Shown here one piece after another: positions 16,475 through 25,384 of a stretch of 64,000 nucleotides of DNA; positions within the stretch are counted from its first letter, which is position 1; each line of letters starts with the position of its first letter. Position numbers and translations under genes: made by a program. This stretch comes from Geomonas azotofigens (lineage in GTDB: Bacteria; Desulfobacterota; Desulfuromonadia; Geobacterales; Geobacteraceae), in NCBI RefSeq assembly GCF_018919395.1, contig NZ_JAHLME010000003.1, positions 558,001-622,000 of the forward strand. The letters run 5' to 3'. The notes under the pieces were generated by a model. The model had not been told where the DNA came from and did no database searches. It was given only the letters and a program-made list of their open reading frames with translations.

Positions 16475-17797
16475 ATGAAGAAAATCTATGTTCTTGATAC
16501 AAATGTACTTCTGTACGACCCGCAGGCTCTTACCAAGTTCGAAGACAACTCCATCATCATACCCATCACGGTTATCGAGGAAATCGACCGGTTCAAGAAG
16601 GACATGAACGAGACCGGCCGCAACGCCCGCCAGGTGTCCCGGCTCATGGATGCCTTCCGCAAGGAGGGGTCCCTCTCGCAGGGGCTCGACCTGGAAAACG
16701 GCGGCACCTTGAAGATCGAGATCTACGAGGAAAAGGTGATGAAACGGCTCCCGCCGGAGCTGCGCGAGGAGAGGGGCGACAACCGCATCCTGGCGGTGGC
16801 CGTGGACCTCATGGAATCCCAGAAGGAGATGCCGGTCATCCTGGTCACCAAGGATACCAACCTGCGCATCAAGGCCGACGCCCTCGGGCTTGCGGCACAG
16901 GATTACGAGTCCGACAAGGTCGCCATCGACGAGCTCTACACCGGCTGCGCCACGCTCGAGGCCGGTGCCGATGTCATCGACCGCTTCTACAGCCAGGGAT
17001 GGCTCGACATGGACAATAACGGCTACCTCCCCAACCAGTACCTGCTTCTCACCGAGACGGGGAACCCCTCCCACAGCGCGGTGGGGCGCTTCGACCACGT
17101 CTCGCGCAGGATGGTGCCGCTGGTCAAGCTGGACAAGGAAGGGGTCTGGAGCCTGTTCCCGAGGAACCTGGAGCAGTCCCTGGCGCTCGACGCCCTTTTG
17201 GACGACAACATAAAGATCGTCACCCTGGTGGGGAAGGCGGGCACCGGCAAGACCCTGCTCGCCATAGCGGCCGGCCTGCAAAAGACCGCCGAGGAGAACA
17301 TCTACAACCGCCTGCTGGTATCGCGCCCGGTATTCCCGATGGGGCGCGACCTCGGTTTTCTTCCCGGCGACATCGAGGAGAAGCTCTCTCCCTGGATGCA
17401 GCCGATCTTCGACAACGTCGAACTCCTCCTGAGCGGGCACGAAGGGGAGAAGCGCCACAGCAAGGGGTACAAGGAGCTGATGGCGATGGGGATCCTCGAG
17501 ATCGAGCCGCTCACCTACATCAGGGGGCGCTCCATCCCGAACCAGTACATGATCGTCGACGAGGCGCAGAACCTGACTCCGCACGAGATCAAGACCATCG
17601 TCACCCGCGCCGGCGAGGGGACCAAGATCATCCTGACCGGCGACCCGTACCAGATCGACAACCCCTACGTGGATGCCGAGAGCAACGGCCTCACCTACGT
17701 GGTCGAGCGGCTGAAGGAGCAGACCATCTCCAGCCACGTCACCATGACCAAGGGGGAACGCAGCGACCTGGCCGAACTGGCCGCGAACCTGCTGTAG
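16475..17797 (+). CDS. PIN-PhoH family ATPase/ribonuclease
   Basis: A protein of 440 residues with an N-terminal PIN nuclease domain (YVLDTNVLLYDP, IPITVIEEIDRFK, then LVTKDTNLRIKADALG; acidic residues conserved) and a C-terminal PhoH ATPase domain (Walker A GKAGTGKTLLA, Walker B YMIVDEAQNLTPHE, then LTGDPYQIDNPYVD). This is the YlaK/PhoH2-like arrangement: a predicted RNA helicase joined to a sequence-specific RNase. ATG at 16475 is chosen for the conserved MKKIYVLDTN start and GGGAG upstream; the frame is open further upstream through a repeat. A terminator hairpin follows. Confidence 0.92.
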   Translation: MKKIYVLDTNVLLYDPQALTKFEDNSIIIPITVIEEIDRFKKDMNETGRNARQVSRLMDAFRKEGSLSQGLDLENGGTLKIEIYEEKVMKRLPPELREERGDNRILAVAVDLMESQKEMPVILVTKDTNLRIKADALGLAAQDYESDKVAIDELYTGCATLEAGADVIDRFYSQGWLDMDNNGYLPNQYLLLTETGNPSHSAVGRFDHVSRRMVPLVKLDKEGVWSLFPRNLEQSLALDALLDDNIKIVTLVGKAGTGKTLLAIAAGLQKTAEENIYNRLLVSRPVFPMGRDLGFLPGDIEEKLSPWMQPIFDNVELLLSGHEGEKRHSKGYKELMAMGILEIEPLTYIRGRSIPNQYMIVDEAQNLTPHEIKTIVTRAGEGTKIILTGDPYQIDNPYVDAESNGLTYVVERLKEQTISSHVTMTKGERSDLAELAANLL

Positions 17798-17829
17798 TTG
17801 ACGCGACAACCTTAGAACGGGAGAAAAAA

Positions 17830-17863
17830 GGGGGCACGCTGCTGGTGCCCTCTCTATTTTTTT
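17830..17863 (+). terminator. Terminator hairpin abutting the tsaD start
   Basis: GGGCAC (17832-17837) pairs with GTGCCC (17845-17850) and is followed by a T-rich stretch with seven consecutive T's that ends at the tsaD ATG. It would end the phoH transcript and leaves no room for a normal ribosome binding site for tsaD. Confidence 0.75.
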
Positions 17864-18892
17864 ATGCTTTTACTTGCGCTGGAATCTTCATGTGACGAAA
17901 CCGCGGCCGCGGTGGTGAAAGACGGCAGGACGGTGCTCTCCAGCATCGTGGCGAGCCAGATCACCACCCATGCCGAGTACGGCGGGGTGGTCCCCGAAAT
18001 CGCCTCGCGGCAGCACCTGGAGGCCGTCTCCGTCGTGGTGGAGCAGGCGCTCCAGGAAGCCGGGGTGGCGATCGCCGACGTCGAGGGGGTGGCCGTGACC
18101 CAGGGGCCCGGCCTCGCCGGCGCGCTCCTGGTGGGCGTTTCCGCCGCCAAGGGGATCTCCTTTGGCAGGAACATCCCGCTCGTCGGGGTGAACCACATCG
18201 AGGGGCACCTTTTGGCCGTCTTCCTGGAACGTCCGGTCGAGTTCCCCTTCATCGCGCTGGCGGTGTCCGGGGGGCACTCGCACCTGTACCGGGTTGACGG
18301 CATCGGCCGCTACACGACCCTCGGGCAGACGGTGGATGACGCGGCCGGTGAGGCGTTCGACAAGGTGGCCAAGCTGATCGGCCTGCCGTACCCCGGCGGC
18401 GTGGCCATAGACCGGCTGGCGGCCGGGGGGGATCCGCACGCCATCAAGTTCCCGCGCCCGCTGCTGCACGACGGGACCTTCAACTTCAGCTTCTCCGGGC
18501 TAAAGACCGCCGTGCTCACCCATGTCAGCAAGCACCCGGAGGCGAAGGAGGCGGGCATCAACGACCTTGCTGCATCCTTTCAGGCCGCGGTCTGCGAGGT
18601 GCTTACCAAGAAGACCGCCGCCGCCGTCGCGCAGACCGGGATCAAGCGGCTGGTGGTCGCGGGCGGGGTCGCCTGCAACAGCGGCCTGCGCCGCTCCATG
18701 GCCGAGTACGCCCATGCGAACGGGGTGGAACTTTCCATCCCCTCACCGAAGCTGTGCGCCGACAACGCCGCCATGATCGCGGTTCCCGGCGATTTCTACC
18801 TGGGTGCCGGCTACCAAAGCGGATTCGACCTGGACGCCCTCCCGGTCTGGCCGCTCGACAAACTTGCCGCACGTTTCCAGGGAGGGAAGTGA
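17864..18892 (+). CDS. tsaD: tRNA N6-adenosine threonylcarbamoyltransferase TsaD
   Basis: Transfers the threonylcarbamoyl group to A37 of ANN-decoding tRNAs together with TsaB and TsaE. Family motifs: LALESSCDETAAAVV at the N-terminus, VNHIEGHLLA with the metal-binding histidines, SGGHSHLY, GEAFDKVAKLIGLPYPGG, and VAGGVACNSGLR. The length of 342 residues is normal. ATG at 17864 is the only start before the conserved LALESSCDE; it has no visible Shine-Dalgarno sequence because a T-run immediately precedes it. The stop overlaps the rsmA start (TGATG), so the two are coupled. Confidence 0.96.
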   Translation: MLLLALESSCDETAAAVVKDGRTVLSSIVASQITTHAEYGGVVPEIASRQHLEAVSVVVEQALQEAGVAIADVEGVAVTQGPGLAGALLVGVSAAKGISFGRNIPLVGVNHIEGHLLAVFLERPVEFPFIALAVSGGHSHLYRVDGIGRYTTLGQTVDDAAGEAFDKVAKLIGLPYPGGVAIDRLAAGGDPHAIKFPRPLLHDGTFNFSFSGLKTAVLTHVSKHPEAKEAGINDLAASFQAAVCEVLTKKTAAAVAQTGIKRLVVAGGVACNSGLRRSMAEYAHANGVELSIPSPKLCADNAAMIAVPGDFYLGAGYQSGFDLDALPVWPLDKLAARFQGGK

Positions 18893-19722
18893 TGGAAAAA
18901 AAGATCAAGGCCAAGAAGGAGTTCGGCCAGAACTTCCTGGTGGACGACAACGTGCTGCACCGCATCGTTTCCTGCGTGGCGCCCGCCAGCGACGACTGTA
19001 TCCTCGAGGTCGGTCCGGGGAGGGGGGCGCTCTCCCGGCTCCTGGTGGCCAGCGGCGCGCGTTTCGTGGCGGTCGAGTGGGACCGCGAGCTGATTCCCTT
19101 GCTGAACGCCGAGTTCGCCGGCAATGACCGCGTCGAGATCGGCCACGGCGATATCCTGAGGGTGGACCTTCCCCAGATCCTCACCAGCCGCGCTCCGGGG
19201 CGGAAGTGGAAGGTCGCCGCGAACCTCCCCTACAACATTTCCTCGCAGGTGCTCTTCAAGTTCATGGAGCACTGCGACCTCTTCGAATCCCTCGTGCTCA
19301 TGCTGCAAAAGGAGGTGGGGGACCGCCTCACCGCCCCTCCCGCCTGCAAGGACTACGGCGCCCTCACCGTGCTGCTCAGGCTCCACTTTGACATCCGCCG
19401 GGAGTTCATCGTGAGGCCGGGTTCCTTCCGTCCCGTCCCCAAGGTCGACTCGGCGGTACTCACCTTCACGCCGCTGGCTGCGCCGCGGGTCGAAGTGGGA
19501 GACGAGGAACTGTTTCGCCGCGTGGTGAAGGGAGCCTTCAACCAGCGCAGGAAGACCCTGTTGAACTCGCTGCGCTCGGCGGGTTTCGACGACGGCGACG
19601 GCCTCCTCTCCGCCGCGCTCTCCCGCTGCGGTATCGACGGACTGCGGCGCGGGGAAACCCTGTCGCTGGAAGAATTCGCGGCGCTCTCCAGGGACTTGTG
19701 CTCCGGGAAAACTCTGGCATAA
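18892..19722 (+). CDS. rsmA: 16S rRNA (adenine1518/1519-N6) dimethyltransferase
   Basis: KsgA/RsmA methylates two adjacent adenines in helix 45 of 16S rRNA during late 30S assembly. The 276-residue protein has KKEFGQNFLVDDNV at the N-terminus, the SAM-binding LEVGPGRGALSRLL, the catalytic NLPYNISSQVL and the C-terminal KAFNQRRKTLLNSL-like segment (here KGAFNQRRKTLLNSL). The start ATG at 18892 overlaps the tsaD stop and has GGAGGG seven bases upstream within tsaD. Confidence 0.96.
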   Translation: MEKKIKAKKEFGQNFLVDDNVLHRIVSCVAPASDDCILEVGPGRGALSRLLVASGARFVAVEWDRELIPLLNAEFAGNDRVEIGHGDILRVDLPQILTSRAPGRKWKVAANLPYNISSQVLFKFMEHCDLFESLVLMLQKEVGDRLTAPPACKDYGALTVLLRLHFDIRREFIVRPGSFRPVPKVDSAVLTFTPLAAPRVEVGDEELFRRVVKGAFNQRRKTLLNSLRSAGFDDGDGLLSAALSRCGIDGLRRGETLSLEEFAALSRDLCSGKTLA

Positions 19723-19781
19723 ACACACATGAGTATGCTATATAAGAACGCTAATTTTTTATCCCGAGAGGAGTGCGCCTC

Positions 19782-21134
19782 ATGAAAGTATGCGTGATCG
19801 GTTCCGGATACGTCGGCCTGGTGGCCGGCACCTGTTTCGCCGAGAGCGGCAACGACGTCATCTGCGTCGACGTCGACCAGGAGAAGATCGAAGGTCTCAA
19901 GCGGGGCGTGATCCCCATTTACGAGCCGGGGCTGAAGGAAATGGTGCTCAGAAACGGCGAGGAAGGGCGCCTGAAGTTCACCACCGACCTCGACGCCGCC
20001 GTCAAGGAGTCGCTGGTCTGCTTCATCGCGGTGGGTACCCCGCCGGGTGCGGACGGCTCCGCGGACCTGCAGTACGTTCTCTCCGTGGCCCGCAACATCG
20101 GCCGTGCCATGGAAAGCTTCAAGATCATTGTGGACAAGTCCACCGTTCCCGTGGGGACCGCGGACAAGGTCCGCGCCGCCGTGAAGGAAGAGCTCGACGG
20201 CCGCGGCGTGCACATCGAGTTCGACGTGGTTTCCAACCCCGAGTTCCTCAAGGAAGGGGCGGCCATCGACGATTTCATGAAACCTGACCGCGTGGTGATC
20301 GGCACCGACAACGTGCGCACCGCGGAAATAATGAAAGAGCTGTACTCGGCCTTCATGCGCAAATCCAACCGCATGCTGGTCATGGACATCAGAAGCGCCG
20401 AGATGACCAAGTACGCCGCCAACGCCATGCTGGCGACCCGCATCACCTTCATGAACCAGATCGCCAACCTCTGCGAGGTGATGGGCGCCGACGTGATGGC
20501 GGTGCGCGAGGGGATCGGCTCCGATTCCCGCATCGGCTACGATTTCCTCTTCCCCGGCGTCGGTTACGGCGGCTCCTGCTTCCCGAAAGACGTCAAGGCG
20601 CTGGTGCGCACCGCCGACGAGTGCAGCTACGACTTCATCCTCCTCAAAGCGGTGGAGGAGGCGAACGAGCGGCAAAAGCGCATCCTCTCCGACAAACTGG
20701 AGCGCCGCCTTGGTGAAGGTGGGGACAGGCCGCTCGCCGGCAAGAGCATCGCCGTCTGGGGCCTCTCCTTCAAGCCCCGCACCGACGACATGAGGGAGGC
20801 CCCCTCGCTTACCATCATCAACCGGCTCCTGGAGCTGGGCGCGACGGTGCGGGCCCACGACCCGGAGGCCCTCAACGAGGCGAAGAAGCATTTCGGCGAC
20901 CGGATCGGCTACCACATGAACCCGTACGAGCCGCTCAAGGGGGCCGACGCCCTGGTCATCATCACCGAGTGGAACGAGTACCGTAACCCCGACTTCGACC
21001 GGATCAAGACGCTCCTGGTCAACCCGCTCATCTTCGACGGCAGGAACCTGTACCAGCCCGGCCGCATGCGCGAGATCGGGTACGAGTACCACCCCATCGG
21101 CAGAAACGGCGCCGCATCCTGCGAGATGGAATAA
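19782..21134 (+). CDS. ugd: UDP-glucose 6-dehydrogenase
   Basis: Oxidises UDP-glucose to UDP-glucuronate with two NAD+. The 450-residue protein has the Rossmann motif VIGSGYVGLVAGTCFAESG, the central helix with KYAANAMLATRITFMN, and the catalytic cysteine in GVGYGGSCFPKD. The C-terminal UDP-binding domain has WGLSFKPRTDDMREAPS. ATG at 19782 has GAGAGGAG eight bases upstream; a GTG at 19773 lies inside that site and is rejected. The next gene is a UDP-glucuronate decarboxylase-like SDR, so the pair would make UDP-xylose for surface polysaccharide. Confidence 0.95.
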   Translation: MKVCVIGSGYVGLVAGTCFAESGNDVICVDVDQEKIEGLKRGVIPIYEPGLKEMVLRNGEEGRLKFTTDLDAAVKESLVCFIAVGTPPGADGSADLQYVLSVARNIGRAMESFKIIVDKSTVPVGTADKVRAAVKEELDGRGVHIEFDVVSNPEFLKEGAAIDDFMKPDRVVIGTDNVRTAEIMKELYSAFMRKSNRMLVMDIRSAEMTKYAANAMLATRITFMNQIANLCEVMGADVMAVREGIGSDSRIGYDFLFPGVGYGGSCFPKDVKALVRTADECSYDFILLKAVEEANERQKRILSDKLERRLGEGGDRPLAGKSIAVWGLSFKPRTDDMREAPSLTIINRLLELGATVRAHDPEALNEAKKHFGDRIGYHMNPYEPLKGADALVIITEWNEYRNPDFDRIKTLLVNPLIFDGRNLYQPGRMREIGYEYHPIGRNGAASCEME

Positions 21135-21146
21135 CTACTAACTGCT

Positions 21147-21247
21147 GTTCTACGTTCTAAGTTCTACGTTACTGAAAAGGCAGGCGTTGCTGGGCAACTT
21201 CGGTGCGCCTGGTGGCGGCAGTTAACCTAGAACGTAGAACGTAGAAC
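21147..21247. repeat. Inverted clusters of a GTTCTAC heptamer, copy 2
   Basis: Three heptamers GTTCTAC, GTTCTAA, GTTCTAC at 21147-21167 face CTAGAAC, GTAGAAC, GTAGAAC at 21227-21247. The middle about 60 bases differ from copy 1 (8054-8177), so only the heptamer clusters are shared. It fills the ugd-UXS spacer. Confidence 0.8.
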
Positions 21248-21268
21248 TGTTTCACGTTGCGAGGTTTT

Positions 21269-22204
21269 ATGCGCATTTTAGTCACCGGCGGCGCCGGTTT
21301 CATCGGTTCACATCTTTGCGAAAGGCTTTTGAAGGAGGGGCACGACGTCATCTGCCTCGACAACTTCTTCACCGGCAGCAAGCGCAACATCGCCCACATG
21401 CTGGATCACCGCAGCTTCGAACTGATCCGGCACGACGTCACCGAGCCCATCCTTTTGGAGGTGGACCGGATCTACAACCTGGCCTGCCCCGCCTCGCCGA
21501 TCCACTACCAGTACAACCCCGTGAAGACCACCAAGACCTCCGTCATGGGCGCCATCAACATGCTGGGGATCGCCAAGAGGGTCCGGGCCAGGATCCTGCA
21601 GGCCTCGACCTCCGAGGTGTACGGTGACCCCCAGGTGCACCCGCAGACCGAGGCCTACTGGGGCAACGTCAACACGCTCGGGCTGAGAAGCTGCTACGAC
21701 GAGGGAAAACGCGTCGCCGAGACCCTGATGATGGACTACCACCGCCAGAATCACGTGGACGTCAGGATCATCAGGATCTTCAACACCTACGGCCCCAAGA
21801 TGGCCGAGAACGACGGCCGCGTGGTCTCCAACTTCATCCTGCAGGCCCTCAAGGGTGAGGACATCACCGTCTACGGCGAGGGCGAACAGACCCGTTCCTT
21901 CTGCTACGTCTCCGACCTCGTGGAAGGGATGGTGCGCATGATGGAGACCCCCGGGTTCACCGGGCCGGTCAACCTGGGCAACCCGGCGGAAACCACCATC
22001 CTGGAGTTCGCCAAGAGGATCATAGAGCTGACCGGGTCCACCTCGCGCATCGTCTACCGACCGCTCCCCGCGGATGACCCGAAGCAGAGGCAGCCGGATA
22101 TCTCCCTGGCCAAGCAGATGCTCGGCTGGGAACCCACGGTGAGCGTGGACGACGGGCTCAGGCAGACCATCGACTATTTCCGCTCCGTCCTCACCTCGGC
22201 ATAG
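21269..22204 (+). CDS. UDP-glucuronate decarboxylase (UDP-xylose synthase)-like SDR
   Basis: Extended short-chain dehydrogenase of 311 residues: [20 protein letters not shown] (NAD binding), [24 protein letters not shown], the [10 protein letters not shown] motif, and the active-site tyrosine and lysine in [12 protein letters not shown]. This combination is characteristic of UDP-glucuronate decarboxylases, which form UDP-xylose. ATG at 21269 follows GAGG; an upstream TTG at 21257 would add four residues before the conserved start. The position after ugd supports a two-step route from UDP-glucose via UDP-glucuronate. Confidence 0.92.
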   Translation: MRILVTGGAGFIGSHLCERLLKEGHDVICLDNFFTGSKRNIAHMLDHRSFELIRHDVTEPILLEVDRIYNLACPASPIHYQYNPVKTTKTSVMGAINMLGIAKRVRARILQASTSEVYGDPQVHPQTEAYWGNVNTLGLRSCYDEGKRVAETLMMDYHRQNHVDVRIIRIFNTYGPKMAENDGRVVSNFILQALKGEDITVYGEGEQTRSFCYVSDLVEGMVRMMETPGFTGPVNLGNPAETTILEFAKRIIELTGSTSRIVYRPLPADDPKQRQPDISLAKQMLGWEPTVSVDDGLRQTIDYFRSVLTSA

Positions 22205-22210
22205 GAACGC

Positions 22211-22630
22211 ATGCAGAAACGATTTTTCTTAATACCCGGCGCGGCGATCCTCTTCATCCTCTGCTTCACCGTTTTCGGTGACCGGGGACTGCTGCGCATC
22301 AACCACCTGCACCGCGACCTGGACGACACGCAAAAGCGCCTGAACGAACTGAAAGATGAAAACGACAAGCTGAAACGGGAGATCGCCGCCCTGCAGTCGG
22401 ACCGGCGCTACCTGGAGAGCATCGCCCGGCGCGACTTCGGCCTGGTGCGCGGTAACGAGGTGATCTACCAGTTCTCCCCGGCTCCCGCAAAGCCCGCGAC
22501 GGCCGGAAACGCTCCGGCTCAAGGGGACGCCCCTGGCGCGACGACACCCGCCGCCGCGACGCAGGGGGGGGTACCGGCTCAACGCGAGGCGGCACGCCCG
22601 GCCCAACCGGCGGCACGCTCCGGCAAGTAA
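22211..22630 (+). CDS. FtsB/DivIC-like septum formation protein
   Basis: A 139-residue bitopic membrane protein: short cytoplasmic N-terminus, one membrane helix (residues 5-22, LIPGAAILFILCFTVFG), a periplasmic coiled coil of about 40 residues (RDLDDTQKRLNELKDENDKL), and the family signature YLESIARRDFGLVRGNEVIYQF. These are the hallmarks of the FtsB/DivIC family that bridges FtsL and FtsQ in the divisome. The C-terminal 45 residues are Ala/Pro/Thr-rich and variable. It starts six bases after the UXS gene and precedes a small Cys-rich gene and argS. Confidence 0.88.
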   Translation: MQKRFFLIPGAAILFILCFTVFGDRGLLRINHLHRDLDDTQKRLNELKDENDKLKREIAALQSDRRYLESIARRDFGLVRGNEVIYQFSPAPAKPATAGNAPAQGDAPGATTPAAATQGGVPAQREAARPAQPAARSGK

Positions 22631-22665
22631 CCAACAGCCCCTGGCGGGGCGCTGAGGGAAATGGC

Positions 22666-22836
22666 ATGAATCAAGCTGGCAAACAACACTGCGTGGTCTG
22701 CGCCTGGCGCGAACACTGCTCCAAGAAATTTTGCGTGGCCGACGGCGGCGCCCGCTGCCCGGACTTCACACGCGACGTGACCATAAAACCCGTGCCCGAC
22801 GCGGAAAAGGATAAGGAAAGGGAGGAGAAGATATGA
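22666..22836 (+). CDS. Small cysteine-rich protein, function unknown
   Basis: A 56-residue reading frame with ATG at 22666 preceded by GAGGGA. It encodes five cysteines in CVVCAWREHCSKKFC and a following RCPDF, suggesting a small metal-binding (zinc or iron-sulfur) fold, and a charged C-terminal tail. Its stop (22834-22836) overlaps the argS start by four bases (ATGA), which argues that it is translated. No named family is recognised with confidence. It lies between the FtsB-like gene and argS in the same operon. Confidence 0.65.
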   Translation: MNQAGKQHCVVCAWREHCSKKFCVADGGARCPDFTRDVTIKPVPDAEKDKEREEKI

Positions 22837-24497
22837 AGGAGCAGCTGCGCGCATGCATCCTGAAGGGAATCGAGGGGTGTTTCGCCGACGGCACGCTCAC
22901 CTCTGGTGTGGTTCCGGCCATCAACGTGGAGAAGCCGGCGCACGCCGAGCACGGAGATTTCGCCACCAACGTCGCCATGCAGATGGCCAAGCAGGAGCGC
23001 AAGGCGCCGCGCGCCGTCGCGGAGGCCCTGGTCAAGAAGCTCGCCGAGGCGTCGGACCTGATCCAGTCCGTCGAGATCGCCGGCCCCGGTTTCATCAATT
23101 TCTTCGTTAAAGACGCGGCCTGGAGGCAGGTGCTCACCGCGATCGACCGCGCCGGCGACCAGTACGGCAAGAGCAGGGTCGGCGCCGGCAAGAAGGTGCA
23201 GGTCGAATTCGTCAGCGCCAACCCGACCGGCCCGCTGCACATCGGCCACGGCCGCGGCGCCGCGACCGGCGACGCCGTCGCCTCGCTCCTCTCCGCCGCC
23301 GGCTTCGACGTGCAGCGCGAGTACTACATCAACGACGCCGGGAACCAGATGAACACGCTGGGGCTCTCCGGCCTGTTGCGCTACAAGGAACTGCTGGGAG
23401 AGAAGATCGATTTCCCGGAGAACTGCTACCAGGGCGACTACATCAAGGACATCGCGCGTGACGCCATCGCCAAGCACGGCGACCGCTTCCTCAAGGCTCC
23501 CCAGGAGGAGGGGGTGGCCTTCTTCGCCAAGATGGGGGGCGACCTGATCCTCAAGGGGATCGACGACGACCTGCAGGACTTCGGCATCCGCTTCGACAAC
23601 TGGTTCTCCGAGCAGTCGCTCTTCGACGACGGCAAGGTCACCTCGGCCATCGCCGAGATGCAGGAGAAGGGGCACATCTACGAGCAGGAAGGGGCGCTCT
23701 GGTTCAGGACCACGGCCTTTGGCGACGACAAGGACCGCGTCGTGGTCAGGAGTAACGGCGTCACCACCTACTTCGCCTCCGACATCGCCTACCACCGCGA
23801 CAAGTACGCGCGTGGCTTCGACTGGGTCATCGACGTCTGGGGCGCCGACCACCACGGTTACGTGCCCAGGCTGAAGAGCGTGGTGCAGGGGCTGGGGCGC
23901 CAGGCGGACGATCTCGGCATCATCCTGGTGCAGCTGGTTTCGCTTTTGCGCGACGGCCAGCCGGTCGCCATGTCCACCCGAAGCGGCGAGTTCGTGACCC
24001 TGAAGGAGGTCGTGGACGAGGTCGGCCGCGACGCGGCCCGCTTCTTCTTCCTGATGCGCCGCTCCGACAGCCAGCTCGACTTCGACCTGGAGCTCGCCAA
24101 GCGCCAGAGTAACGACAACCCGGTGTACTACGTACAGTACGCCCATGCCCGGATCAAGAGCATCTTCGACACCGCCAGGGAGCGCGGCGTGGAGCCGAAG
24201 TTTAACGGCGTGCGCCTGGAGCTTCTGGAAAGCGCCGACGACATGAGCCTCGTCAAGAAGCTTTCCCTCTACCCGGAGATCCTGGAAGGGGCGGCGGTCA
24301 ACTTCGAACCGCACCGCATCACCTACTACCTGCAGGACCTGGCGGGCGAGTTCCACAGCTTCTACAACAAGAGCAGGGTGATCACCCCCGAGGAGCCCGA
24401 GTTGACCCAGGCCCGGTTGTTCCTGCTGCACTGCGTCGCCGTCACGCTGAAGAACGCGTTGAGCGTGCTCGGGATCTCCGCTCCGGAGAGGATGTAG
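22833..24497 (+). CDS. argS: Arginyl-tRNA synthetase
   Basis: Class I synthetase of 554 residues. The N-terminal Add-1 domain (residues 1-100, with GPGFINFFV) binds the tRNA D-loop; the catalytic domain has the HIGH signature in SANPTGPLHIGHGRGAATGD; the family lacks a canonical KMSKS, and here the equivalent region reads VAMSTRSGEFVTLKEVVDEV. The DALR anticodon-binding domain at the end contains LAGEFHSFYNKSRV. ATG at 22833 has GGGAGGAG upstream. It overlaps the preceding small gene and is followed nine bases later by a SPOR protein gene. Confidence 0.96.
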   Translation: MKEQLRACILKGIEGCFADGTLTSGVVPAINVEKPAHAEHGDFATNVAMQMAKQERKAPRAVAEALVKKLAEASDLIQSVEIAGPGFINFFVKDAAWRQVLTAIDRAGDQYGKSRVGAGKKVQVEFVSANPTGPLHIGHGRGAATGDAVASLLSAAGFDVQREYYINDAGNQMNTLGLSGLLRYKELLGEKIDFPENCYQGDYIKDIARDAIAKHGDRFLKAPQEEGVAFFAKMGGDLILKGIDDDLQDFGIRFDNWFSEQSLFDDGKVTSAIAEMQEKGHIYEQEGALWFRTTAFGDDKDRVVVRSNGVTTYFASDIAYHRDKYARGFDWVIDVWGADHHGYVPRLKSVVQGLGRQADDLGIILVQLVSLLRDGQPVAMSTRSGEFVTLKEVVDEVGRDAARFFFLMRRSDSQLDFDLELAKRQSNDNPVYYVQYAHARIKSIFDTARERGVEPKFNGVRLELLESADDMSLVKKLSLYPEILEGAAVNFEPHRITYYLQDLAGEFHSFYNKSRVITPEEPELTQARLFLLHCVAVTLKNALSVLGISAPERM

Positions 24498-24506
24498 GAG
24501 GGGCGC

Positions 24507-25316
24507 ATGCGGCTTGACTACAGCGACAAGATGAAGGCGGTCAGGGAGAGCGCGGAACGCGCCAAACCCGTGCAGAAGAACCGCCCGCGCCGCGAGCCGA
24601 TCGGCACCTTCGCGGTGGTCGGCCTGCTGCTGCTCGTTGTCGGTTACGGCGCCGGGTTGTTGACCGGATGGTTCCTCTTCAAGGGGAAGGTCGACCCCAA
24701 GGCGCTCGCCGCCGCGCAGGCCGCCGCCCAGCCCAAGGCACAGGCCGCCGCGGCGCCGCAGGCCGCTATGCCCGCTCAACCCGGACAGCCGGCGCAGCCG
24801 GGGCAACCCGCTCCCGACGTGCCGCTCACCTTTTACAAGACCCTCCCCTCGGGCGGGAAGGGGGCCATGGGGAGCGGCATCAACACGAAGCTCCCCGAGG
24901 TGCAGTCCAAGGCGACCGTAGCGGCGCCTGCTCCAGCCGCCACCGCCGCGCCCGGCACTGAACCGGCACCCGCAAAACCGGCCGCCGCTGCCGCACCCGC
25001 CGCCAAGGCGGCCGAGGGCAAGCCCGCCGAGAAAGCCGGCGACAAGGCCGCGGCGCCGGCAGACAAGCCGGGAGCCGAGAAGCAGGGGGGCGAAGCGCGC
25101 TACCTGGTGCAGGTGGCGTCGTACAAGGACAAGAAAGAGGCCGACCAGGTGCGCGCGAAACTCGTCGCCAAGGGGGTCGCGGCCTATCTCGTGGAATCAA
25201 AGCTGCAGGACAAGGGTGTCTGGTACCGGATCAGGGTAGGGCGGCACCTCTCCAAGCAGGAAGCGCAACAACTGGCCGGGAAGGTGGGGAGCGGGGCGAC
25301 GGTGGTCGCCGAATAG
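24507..25316 (+). CDS. SPOR domain protein
   Basis: A 269-residue bitopic inner-membrane protein: a basic cytoplasmic segment (residues 1-33), one membrane helix (TFAVVGLLLLVVGYGAGLLTG), a long Ala/Pro/Lys-rich periplasmic linker, and a C-terminal SPOR domain of about 75 residues (YLVQVASYKDKKEADQVRAK, then VWYRIRVGRHLSKQEAQ). SPOR domains bind denuded peptidoglycan at the septum, so the protein probably acts in division or wall remodelling. Its link to argS and to the FtsB-like gene upstream is a common arrangement. GGAGGGGC precedes the ATG. Confidence 0.88.
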   Translation: MRLDYSDKMKAVRESAERAKPVQKNRPRREPIGTFAVVGLLLLVVGYGAGLLTGWFLFKGKVDPKALAAAQAAAQPKAQAAAAPQAAMPAQPGQPAQPGQPAPDVPLTFYKTLPSGGKGAMGSGINTKLPEVQSKATVAAPAPAATAAPGTEPAPAKPAAAAAPAAKAAEGKPAEKAGDKAAAPADKPGAEKQGGEARYLVQVASYKDKKEADQVRAKLVAKGVAAYLVESKLQDKGVWYRIRVGRHLSKQEAQQLAGKVGSGATVVAE

Positions 25317-25384
25317 CTTTTTTGCCCTCCGGATAGTTTTTTTCTCTCCCCGAGCTACAGTTAACCCCGGGATGGGGAGGCACT

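Noticed and set aside
22671..24806. A 711-residue open frame on the minus strand
   Set aside because: It is antisense to argS and the SPOR gene, with the same compositional signature of a shadow frame.
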